From the NCBI GenBank assembly GCA_937910665.1, contig CALEPR010000146.1:1-13860 (forward strand): DNA of 13,860 bases, written 5' to 3'. The stretch comes from an uncultured Selenomonadales bacterium. GTDB taxonomy: Bacteria; Bacillota; Negativicutes; Selenomonadales; Selenomonadaceae. Of the stretch, positions 1-6,351 are shown piece by piece. A program made the position numbers and the translations under genes. The stretch's first letter is position 1. Every line of letters starts with the position of its first letter. The notes below the pieces were generated by a model. The model had not been told where the DNA came from, searched no databases, and saw nothing but the letters and a program-made list of their open reading frames with translations.

Positions 1-1
1 T

Positions 2-147
2 TAAACTTTCTGGCGATTGGTCATAGCGAATTTGTTCAGCAGTTCGCAAATCTTCCTGAATTTTATAATTGTTATCAAGAATCGAAATTGTTTTTGCAAA
101 AATTCTTGCGTCGTTCAGATTTTTGAAAAAAAAAATCTCCTGTACAT
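2..147 (-). other. Possible unrecognised ORF running off the left edge
   Basis: On the minus strand one frame stays open from about position 205 to the window edge. Its last 40 or so codons have a protein-like composition (it reads NLNDARIFAKTISILDNN, then KIQEDLRTAEQIRYDQSPESL). I do not recognise it. No ATG, GTG or TTG lies in that frame at a sensible place. An AGGAG sequence at about 137-141 precedes a run of ten T (minus strand). An ATG at 147-145 sits in the frame that would join this ORF if the run had one more T. It could be a gene broken or switched by the homopolymer, the start of a gene with an unusual start codon, or a chance open frame. Confidence is low. Confidence 0.25.
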
Positions 148-221
148 TTTTTTTATAGATTTTTAGAACCTGTCTAAAATTTTTGTAAAAAAATTTTGCC
201 TTTAGTCAAGATTTCAATAAC

Positions 222-280
222 ATTTTATTTCCAAAATTGAGCAGAAAAAAACTTCCGAACTTTTTCGACAGAAATAAAAT
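222..280. repeat. 10-bp perfect inverted repeat downstream of cydA
   Basis: ATTTTATTTC (222-231) is exactly complementary to GAAATAAAAT (271-280), with a 39-nt spacer, starting just after the cydA stop codon. It is all A/T-rich and lacks a GC core, so it is at best a weak terminator or mRNA 3'-end stabiliser for cydA. No better terminator is visible between cydA and the left edge. Confidence 0.3.
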
Positions 281-286
281 TCAAGT

Positions 287-1651
287 TCAAATATCTTCCG
301 CAGAAATTTTTGTCCTGCGAATGAACATTATCGCCGTAAAGACTGCGACGACTGCAAGCAACAAATAAACTGCCGTGAAACCGATTAAAGTCAACCAGAC
401 TTCTCCGCTTGTCAAATTCGGACTGACTGCCTCTGCTGTTTTCTGAAGTCCGACGACAATCCAAGGTTGCCGCCCCGCCTCAGCGATGTACCAGCCGACT
501 GAATTTGCAACGAACGGCAGCGGCAAAAGTATCGGCATAAATTTCAGCACACAACAATTTTTTAATCTGTCCTCGAAGAAAAAAACTGCAACGCCGGTTA
601 CAAAAACTATGAACAACAGTAAGCCGCCAATTCCAACCATCGCACGGAAACTCCAGAACATTCCCTTCACGTCGGGAATATAATTTCCGTTTCCATATTC
701 CGCAGCATATTTTTTCTGCAAGTCGTTAATGCCTTGAACTTCTCCGCTGAAAGAATTATGCAACATGAAGGTGAAAAGTTTCGGAATTGCAATTTCAAAA
801 TCATTTTTTCCTGCGTCCGAATTTATTTCCGCATAAACTGCAAAAGGCGCAGGGTCTTCGGTTTCCCAAAGTGCCTCGAAAGATGCAAGTTTCATCGGAT
901 TGGCTTCGGCAAGATATTGAGTGTGCAAATGTCCCGAACCCATGACTCCGAAAATTCCCAGCAAGGTGAATAAAACTGCGCGGCGAATTGTCCGCAAAAA
1001 TATTTCTCTTGAAACTTCGTCGGTTGCAATTTTCCATGCGCTGACAACGATAACCAAAAATCCTGCCGTCGTGATTCCCGCGAATAATGAATGTAAATAT
1101 TCGCCTACGACATAGCGATTAGTAATTAAATCGAAAAGACTTGTCATAACTGCGCGACCGTCCTCAATTTCATAGCCGACAGGATGTTGCATAAAACTGT
1201 TGGCGACCAAGATCCAAAACGCCGACAAATTACTTCCAAAAGCTACCAACCAAATGCAAAGGCAGTGCATTTTTTCGCTCAACTTGTCCCAACCGAAACC
1301 CCAGATGCCTATGAAAGTCGATTCAATGAAAAATGCCGTCAAAGCCTCCAACGCGAGCGGCGCACCGAAAATGTCTCCCATAAACCGCGCATATTCCGAC
1401 CAGTTCATTCCGAAATGAAATTCCTGAACAATTCCGGTGACAACTCCCATCGCGAAATTGATCAAAAAAATTGTTCCGAAAAATTTTGTCAACTTTTTCA
1501 GCTTGATGCGTTCTTCATAGTGCTCGCCGTTAAGATACCAAGTTTCCAAAAGCGCGACAAAAATTGACAAGCCCAAAGTCACCGGCACAAACAAAAAATG
1601 ATATACTGTCGTGATTGCAAATTGCAGTCGCGATAAAAATAATGCGTCCAT
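287..1651 (-). CDS. cydA: Cytochrome bd quinol oxidase subunit I (CydA)
   Basis: Encodes a 454-residue membrane protein, the subunit of cytochrome bd that binds the three haems and oxidises quinol while O2 is reduced to water in the cytoplasmic membrane. Family ligand positions are present: H18 (near the N-terminus, YHFLFVP), E102 and E110 in the GDIFGAPLALEALTAFFIE region, H187, M338 (FRAMVG) and the signature GRQPW at 393-397. The quinol-binding loop keeps K254 and E259 (KLASFEALWET). The length fits the short Q-loop form usual in Firmicutes; E. coli CydA is longer. The ATG start at 1651 follows an AAGGAAGG ribosome site. The usual partner cydB would be expected directly downstream, but only about 285 nt without a cydB-like frame remain there. 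Divergent from copA. In anaerobes this oxidase typically serves O2 scavenging; that role is inferred here. Confidence 0.95.
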   Translation of the reverse strand: MDALFLSRLQFAITTVYHFLFVPVTLGLSIFVALLETWYLNGEHYEERIKLKKLTKFFGTIFLINFAMGVVTGIVQEFHFGMNWSEYARFMGDIFGAPLALEALTAFFIESTFIGIWGFGWDKLSEKMHCLCIWLVAFGSNLSAFWILVANSFMQHPVGYEIEDGRAVMTSLFDLITNRYVVGEYLHSLFAGITTAGFLVIVVSAWKIATDEVSREIFLRTIRRAVLFTLLGIFGVMGSGHLHTQYLAEANPMKLASFEALWETEDPAPFAVYAEINSDAGKNDFEIAIPKLFTFMLHNSFSGEVQGINDLQKKYAAEYGNGNYIPDVKGMFWSFRAMVGIGGLLLFIVFVTGVAVFFFEDRLKNCCVLKFMPILLPLPFVANSVGWYIAEAGRQPWIVVGLQKTAEAVSPNLTSGEVWLTLIGFTAVYLLLAVVAVFTAIMFIRRTKISAEDI

Positions 1652-1689
1652 GAAAATCCCTTCCTTCAGTTTAAAATTCTTACTACATT

Positions 1690-1716
1690 TTTATAACAAA
1701 TTTTCTATGACGTCAA
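1690..1716 (-). promoter_or_regulatory. Candidate cydA promoter
   Basis: Minus-strand TTGACG (1716-1711) and TATAAA (1695-1690) are separated by 15 bp, about 40 bp upstream of the cydA start codon. The spacing is short for a housekeeping sigma promoter, so strength may depend on a regulator. Confidence 0.45.
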
Positions 1717-1758
1717 TAAAATTATTTTACCGATTATTTCTACGGCAATTAAAATTCC

Positions 1759-1798
1759 AAAAACTTTTGTATTTCTTTGAGTAAAGACAAAAGTTTTT
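1759..1798. repeat. 12-bp perfect inverted repeat between cydA and copA
   Basis: AAAAACTTTTGT (1759-1770) is exactly complementary to ACAAAAGTTTTT (1787-1798), with a 16-nt spacer that itself holds CTTT/AAAG. It lies upstream of both divergent genes, about 40 bp before the cydA -35 box. It may be an operator or a cruciform-forming site. It is not placed to terminate either gene. Confidence 0.6.
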
Positions 1799-1841
1799 AC
1801 AAACATACTTGTACTTATAGTTGTCGTCGTGGTAATATAAT
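1798..1841 (+). promoter_or_regulatory. copA promoter with operator-like dyad
   Basis: A perfect -10 box TATAAT lies at 1836-1841. The best -35-like TTGTAC (1809-1814) is 21 bp upstream, which is too far for unaided recognition. The -35 area is overlapped by a dyad TACAA-N6-TTGTA (1798-1813). A poor -35 with an overlapping dyad suggests a metal-responsive regulator. The dyad only partly resembles the TACA-N2-TGTA CopY box and I do not assign it to a known family. Confidence 0.45.
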
Positions 1842-1867
1842 GCAAGAGTTTCAGAGGTGATTTTTTT

Positions 1868-4390
1868 TTGATTAAAGAAACTTATGACGTCACAGGGATG
1901 AGTTGCTCGGCTTGCAGTGCGCGAGTTGAAAAAGCTGTTGCAAAAATTGTCGGCGCGGAAAATGTCAGCGTAAATCTTTTGACAAATTCAATGCAAGTTA
2001 AGCGCGACGAAAAAATTTCTGTAGAAAAAATTATTGACGCAGTCGTTAATGCGGGTTACGGTGCAAGCCTGAAGGCAATGAGGAATGAAAAAATAATTTC
2101 TAACTCCTCACTCCTCACTCCCAATTTAGTCAAGTGGTCGATAATTTTTCTGTTGCCTGTGATCTATTTGTCTATGCACAAAATGTTTCCCGAGCCGCAA
2201 ATTATTTCCGAACTTTTTGACGGCAGGGAAAATGCTGTGACTTTTGCCTTCGCGCAATTTTTGTTAATCTTGCCGATAATGTATCTGAACAGAAAATATT
2301 ACATCAGCGGCTTTAAAAATTTATTTTGCGGCGCACCGAATATGGACAGCTTAGTCGGACTTGGTTCAATGGCGGCGGCAATTTTTGGAGTGTTTGCGCT
2401 GTTCAGAATTGGGCAGGGACTTGGAACGCAAAATTTTTTATTGGTCGATGAGTACAGCCAAAATTTATATTTTGAATCTGCGGGAATGATTGTAACTTTG
2501 ATTAGTGTCGGAAAATATTTTGAAGCGAAGGCGAAAGGCAGGACGACGGCGGCGGTTGAAAGTTTGATAAAACTTGCGCCGAAAACTGCAAATGTTATTC
2601 GCGGCGGAGAAGAAATTTCTATCGCAGTTGATGAACTTGTTGCAGGCGATGAAATTTTAATCAGACCGGGCGAAAGTTTTGCGGCGGACGGAATTGTTAT
2701 CGAGGGAGAAACTTCAGTTGATGAATCCGCGATTACAGGTGAAAGTTTGCCTGTCAATAAAACTGTCGGCGACAAAGTTACAAGCGGAGCGATTAACAAG
2801 AGCGGTTTTGTAAAATTTCGCGCGGAAAAAGTTGGAGCTGATACCGCGATAAGCAAAATTATTTCTTTGGTCGAGGAGGCGAGCGCGAGCAAAGCTCCAA
2901 TCGCGAAACTTGCTGATAAAATTTCCGGCGTTTTTGTCCCCGCTGTGATTTTTATTTCAGTTCTTGCCGGAGGAATTTGGCTGGCGAATGGTGCGACTGT
3001 CGAGTTTGCATTTTCGATAGCAATTTCAATTTTGGTGATAAGTTGTCCGTGCGCTCTTGGTCTTGCTACTCCTGTTGCGATTATGGTCGGCATAGGCAAA
3101 GGCGCGGAGAATGGAATTTTAATTAAGTCGGGCGAGGCATTGGAAACGGCAGGGGAGATTGATACAGTCGTTGTAGACAAGACAGGAACTTTGACTGAAG
3201 GAAAACCATTTGTCACGAACATTATAACTTTCGACGTTGAGGAAAAATTTTTGTTGGAAATCGCGGCGAGTTTGGAAAGTAAATCCGAGCATCCATTAGC
3301 GAAGGCAATTTTAAATTATGCGTCGGAAAAAAATATTTCACTTCGACCTGTAGAAAATTTTCAGGCGATTTTTGGAAAAGGAGTTCAAGGAAAAATTTCC
3401 GGCAAAAATTATTTTGTCGGGAAGATTGAAAGATTGAAAGGTGGACAGGTGGAAAGTAGCGTTGAGGAATTAGAAACTGAAGGCAAGACAATTATTTTTG
3501 TTATGCAGGAAGAAAAAATTTTAGGCTTAATCGCGATGGCTGACGTTGTGAAAAAAACTTCGATCGACGCGGTGAAAAATTTTCAGTCACTTGGAATTGA
3601 AGTCGTAATGCTCACCGGCGACAATAAGTTTGCCGCGAAAAATATTTCCGACGAAGTTGGAATAAAAAATTTTGTCGCGGAAGTTTTGCCGGAGGACAAG
3701 GCGAAAGAAATTTCAAAACTTCAAGCGGCAGGAAAAAAAGTTGCAATGATTGGCGACGGAATCAATGACGCTCCCGCTCTTGTTCAAGCAAATTTAGGAA
3801 TGGCAATCGGCGCAGGAACAGACGTAGCGATTGAGAGTGCGGACGCAGTTTTAGTCAGGAACGATTTACTTGACGCAGTGAGCGCAATAAAATTATCTCG
3901 CGCAGTGATGAGAAACATAAAACAAAATTTATTCTGGGCATTTTTCTACAACATAATTTGCATACCGTTGGCGGCAGGAATTTTTTATCCAAGTTTCGGA
4001 ATAAAACTTTCGCCGATGATAGGAGCGGCGGCGATGAGTATGTCAAGCGTCTGCGTTGTATTGAATGCGTTGAGATTAAAATTTTTTGAAGTCACTCGGC
4101 AGGAAATTTTTTCCCCGAAAAAAAATATTACTGAAGTTCAAGTAGAAAATTTTTCAGTCGAACAAAATTTTGGAGGAGAGGATAAAATGAAAACTACTTT
4201 AAAAATTGAAGGCATGATGTGCCAACATTGTCAAAAACATGTTCACGACGCATTGGCGAAAATGGACGGCGTGACAAATGTTGAAGTCAGTTTGGAAAAT
4301 AATTCTGCAGAAGTCACTTCGACGAAAGAAATTTCCAGCGCAGATTTCTCGAAAGTAATTTTAGACGCAGGTTATAAACTTGTCGCTTGA
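1868..4390 (+). CDS. copA: Copper-exporting P1B-type ATPase with C-terminal CopZ-like domain
   Basis: An 840-residue heavy-metal ATPase that uses ATP to move Cu(I) across the cytoplasmic membrane. An N-terminal HMA domain carries the GMSCSAC metal site (C13, C16). Then come the TGES actuator motif (290-293), the CPC transmembrane metal site (393-395), the phosphorylated aspartate D437 in DKTGT, HP at 475-476, TGDN at 583-586, GDGINDAP from 629 and a final MSMSSVCVVLNALRL helix. Classical CopA ends near residue 738. Here a linker of about 35 residues leads into a second HMA domain (774-840, GMMCQHC, C785 and C788) that equals a whole CopZ chaperone. The start is TTG at 1868, 7 nt after AGAGGTGA; no ATG fits. 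A GGAGGAG site precedes in-frame ATG codon 774. Short tandem repeats encode residues about 79-85 (see 2103-2121). Cu specificity is from the CPC and HMA motifs; Ag is also possible. Confidence 0.95.
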   Translation: MIKETYDVTGMSCSACSARVEKAVAKIVGAENVSVNLLTNSMQVKRDEKISVEKIIDAVVNAGYGASLKAMRNEKIISNSSLLTPNLVKWSIIFLLPVIYLSMHKMFPEPQIISELFDGRENAVTFAFAQFLLILPIMYLNRKYYISGFKNLFCGAPNMDSLVGLGSMAAAIFGVFALFRIGQGLGTQNFLLVDEYSQNLYFESAGMIVTLISVGKYFEAKAKGRTTAAVESLIKLAPKTANVIRGGEEISIAVDELVAGDEILIRPGESFAADGIVIEGETSVDESAITGESLPVNKTVGDKVTSGAINKSGFVKFRAEKVGADTAISKIISLVEEASASKAPIAKLADKISGVFVPAVIFISVLAGGIWLANGATVEFAFSIAISILVISCPCALGLATPVAIMVGIGKGAENGILIKSGEALETAGEIDTVVVDKTGTLTEGKPFVTNIITFDVEEKFLLEIAASLESKSEHPLAKAILNYASEKNISLRPVENFQAIFGKGVQGKISGKNYFVGKIERLKGGQVESSVEELETEGKTIIFVMQEEKILGLIAMADVVKKTSIDAVKNFQSLGIEVVMLTGDNKFAAKNISDEVGIKNFVAEVLPEDKAKEISKLQAAGKKVAMIGDGINDAPALVQANLGMAIGAGTDVAIESADAVLVRNDLLDAVSAIKLSRAVMRNIKQNLFWAFFYNIICIPLAAGIFYPSFGIKLSPMIGAAAMSMSSVCVVLNALRLKFFEVTRQEIFSPKKNITEVQVENFSVEQNFGGEDKMKTTLKIEGMMCQHCQKHVHDALAKMDGVTNVEVSLENNSAEVTSTKEISSADFSKVILDAGYKLVA
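2103..2121 (+). repeat. Heptamer tandem repeat ACTCCTC inside copA
   Basis: ACTCCTC is repeated 2.7 times without interruption (2103-2109, 2110-2116, partial 2117-2121), in the linker between the N-terminal HMA domain and the first membrane helix. It reads as NSSLLTP in the protein and differs in composition from the flanking sequence. Confidence 0.7.
4172..4390 (+). promoter_or_regulatory. copZ: Internal ribosome binding site and start for a stand-alone CopZ
   Basis: Inside the copA frame, GGAGGAG (4172-4178) is followed by an ATG at 4187, in frame with copA (codon 774). Translation from here gives a 67-residue protein with the GMMCQHC copper site and the usual length of free CopZ chaperones. 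The ribosome site is stronger than the one used by copA itself. Two products are therefore likely: the long ATPase fusion and free CopZ. The sequence shows the signal; actual use is inferred. Confidence 0.6.
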
Positions 4391-4393
4391 TTG

Positions 4394-4430
4394 AAAAATT
4401 TTTTTGTCGCTCGGAGCGGCAATTTTTTTT
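4394..4430 (+). terminator. Rho-independent terminator after copA
   Basis: TTGTCGCT (4404-4411) pairs with AGCGGCAA (4415-4422), with one G-U pair and a CGG loop, followed by eight T. It begins 13 nt after the copA stop codon. Confidence 0.85.
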
Positions 4431-4439
4431 GTCTGATTA

Positions 4440-4468
4440 TCGACGTAAAATTTATTTAGTGATATAAT
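4440..4468 (+). promoter_or_regulatory. Promoter of the lpxC-yybS-gdpP operon
   Basis: TCGACG (4440-4445) and a perfect TATAAT (4463-4468) are 17 bp apart, just after the copA terminator and 32 bp before the lpxC start. The -35 matches four of six consensus bases. Confidence 0.65.
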
Positions 4469-4500
4469 TGCAGAGATTTTTTTTGAAAGGAAGTTTACTT

Positions 4501-5337
4501 GTGCAAAAACAAAAAACTCTGGCGCACGATGTCGAGATAACCGGAATTGGTTTGCACTCCGGCGTATCTGTGAACTTGAAAATCAAACCCGGCGAAGTTG
4601 ACAGCGGAATAAATTTTGTGCGAATAGATTTGCCCGGCAGTCCGAAAATTCCAGCGACGGCAGACAAAGTTACTTCCGTTCTTCGCGCTACGACGATTGA
4701 ACAAGGCGGCGTGAAAGTTTTTACAATCGAACATTTGATGAGTGCGTTGAATATTTCGGGAATTGATAATTGCGTTGTCGAACTCGACGCGGAGGAGCCG
4801 CCTGTTTTAAATGGCAATGCGGAAGATTTTTACAAGGTCATAAAGTCTGCCGGAACTGTCGAGCAAGAAAATTTTCGGCGCGTGATTGATATTGAAAAAG
4901 TTTATCGCGTTGACGGCGAAGGCGGAAAGTTTATCATTGCTCTCCCTTACGACGGTTTCAGAATTAGTTTTACTTCCGTGAATCCGCATCCCGCAGTCGG
5001 CACTCAATTTGCAAATTTTGAAATTACTCCTGAAGTTTATGAAAGTGAAATTGCTCCTGCGCGGACGATTGCTTACGAAAAAGAAATTGAACAACTTCAG
5101 AAAATGGGACTGGGGCTCGGCGGCACGATTGAAAATGTAATTGTCTACAACGACGAAGGCTGGCTGAATGAATTGAGATTTGCCGATGAACTTGTGCGCC
5201 ATAAAGTTTTGGATTTGATCGGCGATTTGCGTCTGGCAGGTTTTTTGAAATGTCATGTTATCGCCTTCAACTCAGGTCATGCGCTGAACACTCAGCTTGC
5301 TAAAAAAATTTTTGCTGACTTCGAGGGAGAAATTTAA
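4501..5337 (+). CDS. lpxC: UDP-3-O-acyl-N-acetylglucosamine deacetylase LpxC
   Basis: A 278-residue zinc enzyme for the committed step of lipid A synthesis: it removes the acetyl group from UDP-3-O-acyl-GlcNAc in the cytoplasm. Zinc ligands are visible: H78 in the IEHLM motif (with catalytic E77), and H234 and D238 in RHKVLDLIGDLRLAG. The catalytic histidine is H260 in FNSGHALN. The GTG at 4501 is chosen because AAAGGAAG at 4486-4493 sits 7 nt before it; an upstream in-frame TTG at 4468 overlaps the promoter -10 box and has no ribosome site. The loop after the first domain reads PVLNGNA rather than the usual DGSA-like form. It is the first gene of an operon and its stop overlaps the next start by one base. 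It shows that the host has an outer membrane. Confidence 0.96.
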   Translation: MQKQKTLAHDVEITGIGLHSGVSVNLKIKPGEVDSGINFVRIDLPGSPKIPATADKVTSVLRATTIEQGGVKVFTIEHLMSALNISGIDNCVVELDAEEPPVLNGNAEDFYKVIKSAGTVEQENFRRVIDIEKVYRVDGEGGKFIIALPYDGFRISFTSVNPHPAVGTQFANFEITPEVYESEIAPARTIAYEKEIEQLQKMGLGLGGTIENVIVYNDEGWLNELRFADELVRHKVLDLIGDLRLAGFLKCHVIAFNSGHALNTQLAKKIFADFEGEI

Positions 5338-6287
5338 TGAACAAAAATATTACTCCCACAGTCGAAGGAGGTTTGTTGACTGCGATAGCCGTGATACTCG
5401 GTTTAGCGTCAACTTACTTGCCGATTGTGGGCGTTGCGGTGGAATTTTTTTGTCCTGCGCCTTTTGTGGTTTTGACAGTCAGGCGCGGAGTAAAAATTGG
5501 TTTGGCGGCACTGTTTGTGTCATTTGTTTTGCTTACGCTTTTTACAAGTCCGATTTTATCAACAAGAATTGTTTTGACTTTAAATCTGTGCGGAGTGGTT
5601 TTAGGTTACTGCATTATAAAAAAATATTCCACAGTGAAAAGTTTGTTGGCAACTTTTATATCTGCGGCAATTTCGCAAATGTTGTTGGTAGGATTTTTGG
5701 CGGCAGTCATGGATATAAATTTCGGCGAATTGGAAATTTCGACAATGAAAGAAGCGTTTGGAGAATCTTTTCAAATTTATGAATCAATCGGAATGGAGCA
5801 AGCGGCGATAAATCAGATGCGCGAACAAATTTCAAAAGTTATTGAATTGATGGCTTACTTGATACCGCTGATTTTAATTTTGCTTGCGCTGATAAATTCC
5901 GTCGCCTGTTATTTAACTTCGCAGTGGATTTTCAAAAAGTTGCAAATTGAATTTCTGCCGCCGTTGCCGAGTTTCACGGAGTGGAGATTTCCTGTAGCTT
6001 TTTTATATGTTTCGGCTTTCGCGATTATCGGAATGTACTGGGGCGGCACACGCGAATGGAATTTAATTTTCACGGTGTCGATTAACATTTTAATTTTGTC
6101 AATGGGCGTTGGACTTTTGCAGGGATTTTCGTTGCTGTCCTTTTTAGCCGACAGGTACAGAGTTTCAAAATTTTGGCGGAGAATTTTTTATATTTTGATT
6201 CTGCTGAATGGATTATTGACGCAAATTTTAGCTTTTGCAGGATTGTTCGATATGCTTTTCGATTACAGAAAAAAGTTAGATGGATAG
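5337..6287 (+). CDS. yybS: YybS-like DUF2232 membrane protein
   Basis: A 316-residue hydrophobic protein with roughly eight predicted membrane segments spread along its length and a more polar stretch around residues 125-165. The pattern (N-terminal ESG-like start, FFCPAPFVVLTVRRG region, C-terminal GLLQGFSLLSFLADRYRVSK) and the position directly before gdpP match the Firmicute YybS/DUF2232 family, which precedes yybT (gdpP) in Bacillus subtilis. Its biochemical function is not established. The ATG overlaps the lpxC stop codon (TAATG), with GAGGGAG 7 nt before, so translation is probably coupled to lpxC. The fold has been compared with energy-coupling S components, but I see no specificity clue here. 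Confidence 0.8.
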   Translation: MNKNITPTVEGGLLTAIAVILGLASTYLPIVGVAVEFFCPAPFVVLTVRRGVKIGLAALFVSFVLLTLFTSPILSTRIVLTLNLCGVVLGYCIIKKYSTVKSLLATFISAAISQMLLVGFLAAVMDINFGELEISTMKEAFGESFQIYESIGMEQAAINQMREQISKVIELMAYLIPLILILLALINSVACYLTSQWIFKKLQIEFLPPLPSFTEWRFPVAFLYVSAFAIIGMYWGGTREWNLIFTVSINILILSMGVGLLQGFSLLSFLADRYRVSKFWRRIFYILILLNGLLTQILAFAGLFDMLFDYRKKLDG

Positions 6288-6351
6288 TTAGGTAATTTTT
6301 TTTCTATCAATCTGCCAATCTAAAAAATTTTGACTGAAAGGAGAAATTTTA

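Noticed and set aside
2299..3222. A 307-codon open frame on the minus strand inside copA
   Set aside because: It lies antisense to conserved ATPase motifs, has a low-complexity S/A/P/T-rich composition typical of a shadow frame, and has no ribosome site.
4468..4500. An 11-codon upstream extension of lpxC from a TTG at 4468
   Set aside because: The TTG overlaps the promoter -10 box and has no Shine-Dalgarno; GTG at 4501 has AAAGGAAG 7 nt before it.
5297..5782. A 161-codon plus-strand frame overlapping the end of lpxC and the start of the yybS-like gene
   Set aside because: It is out of frame with two well-supported genes and has a composition rich in Cys, Arg, Ser and Phe as expected for a shadow frame.
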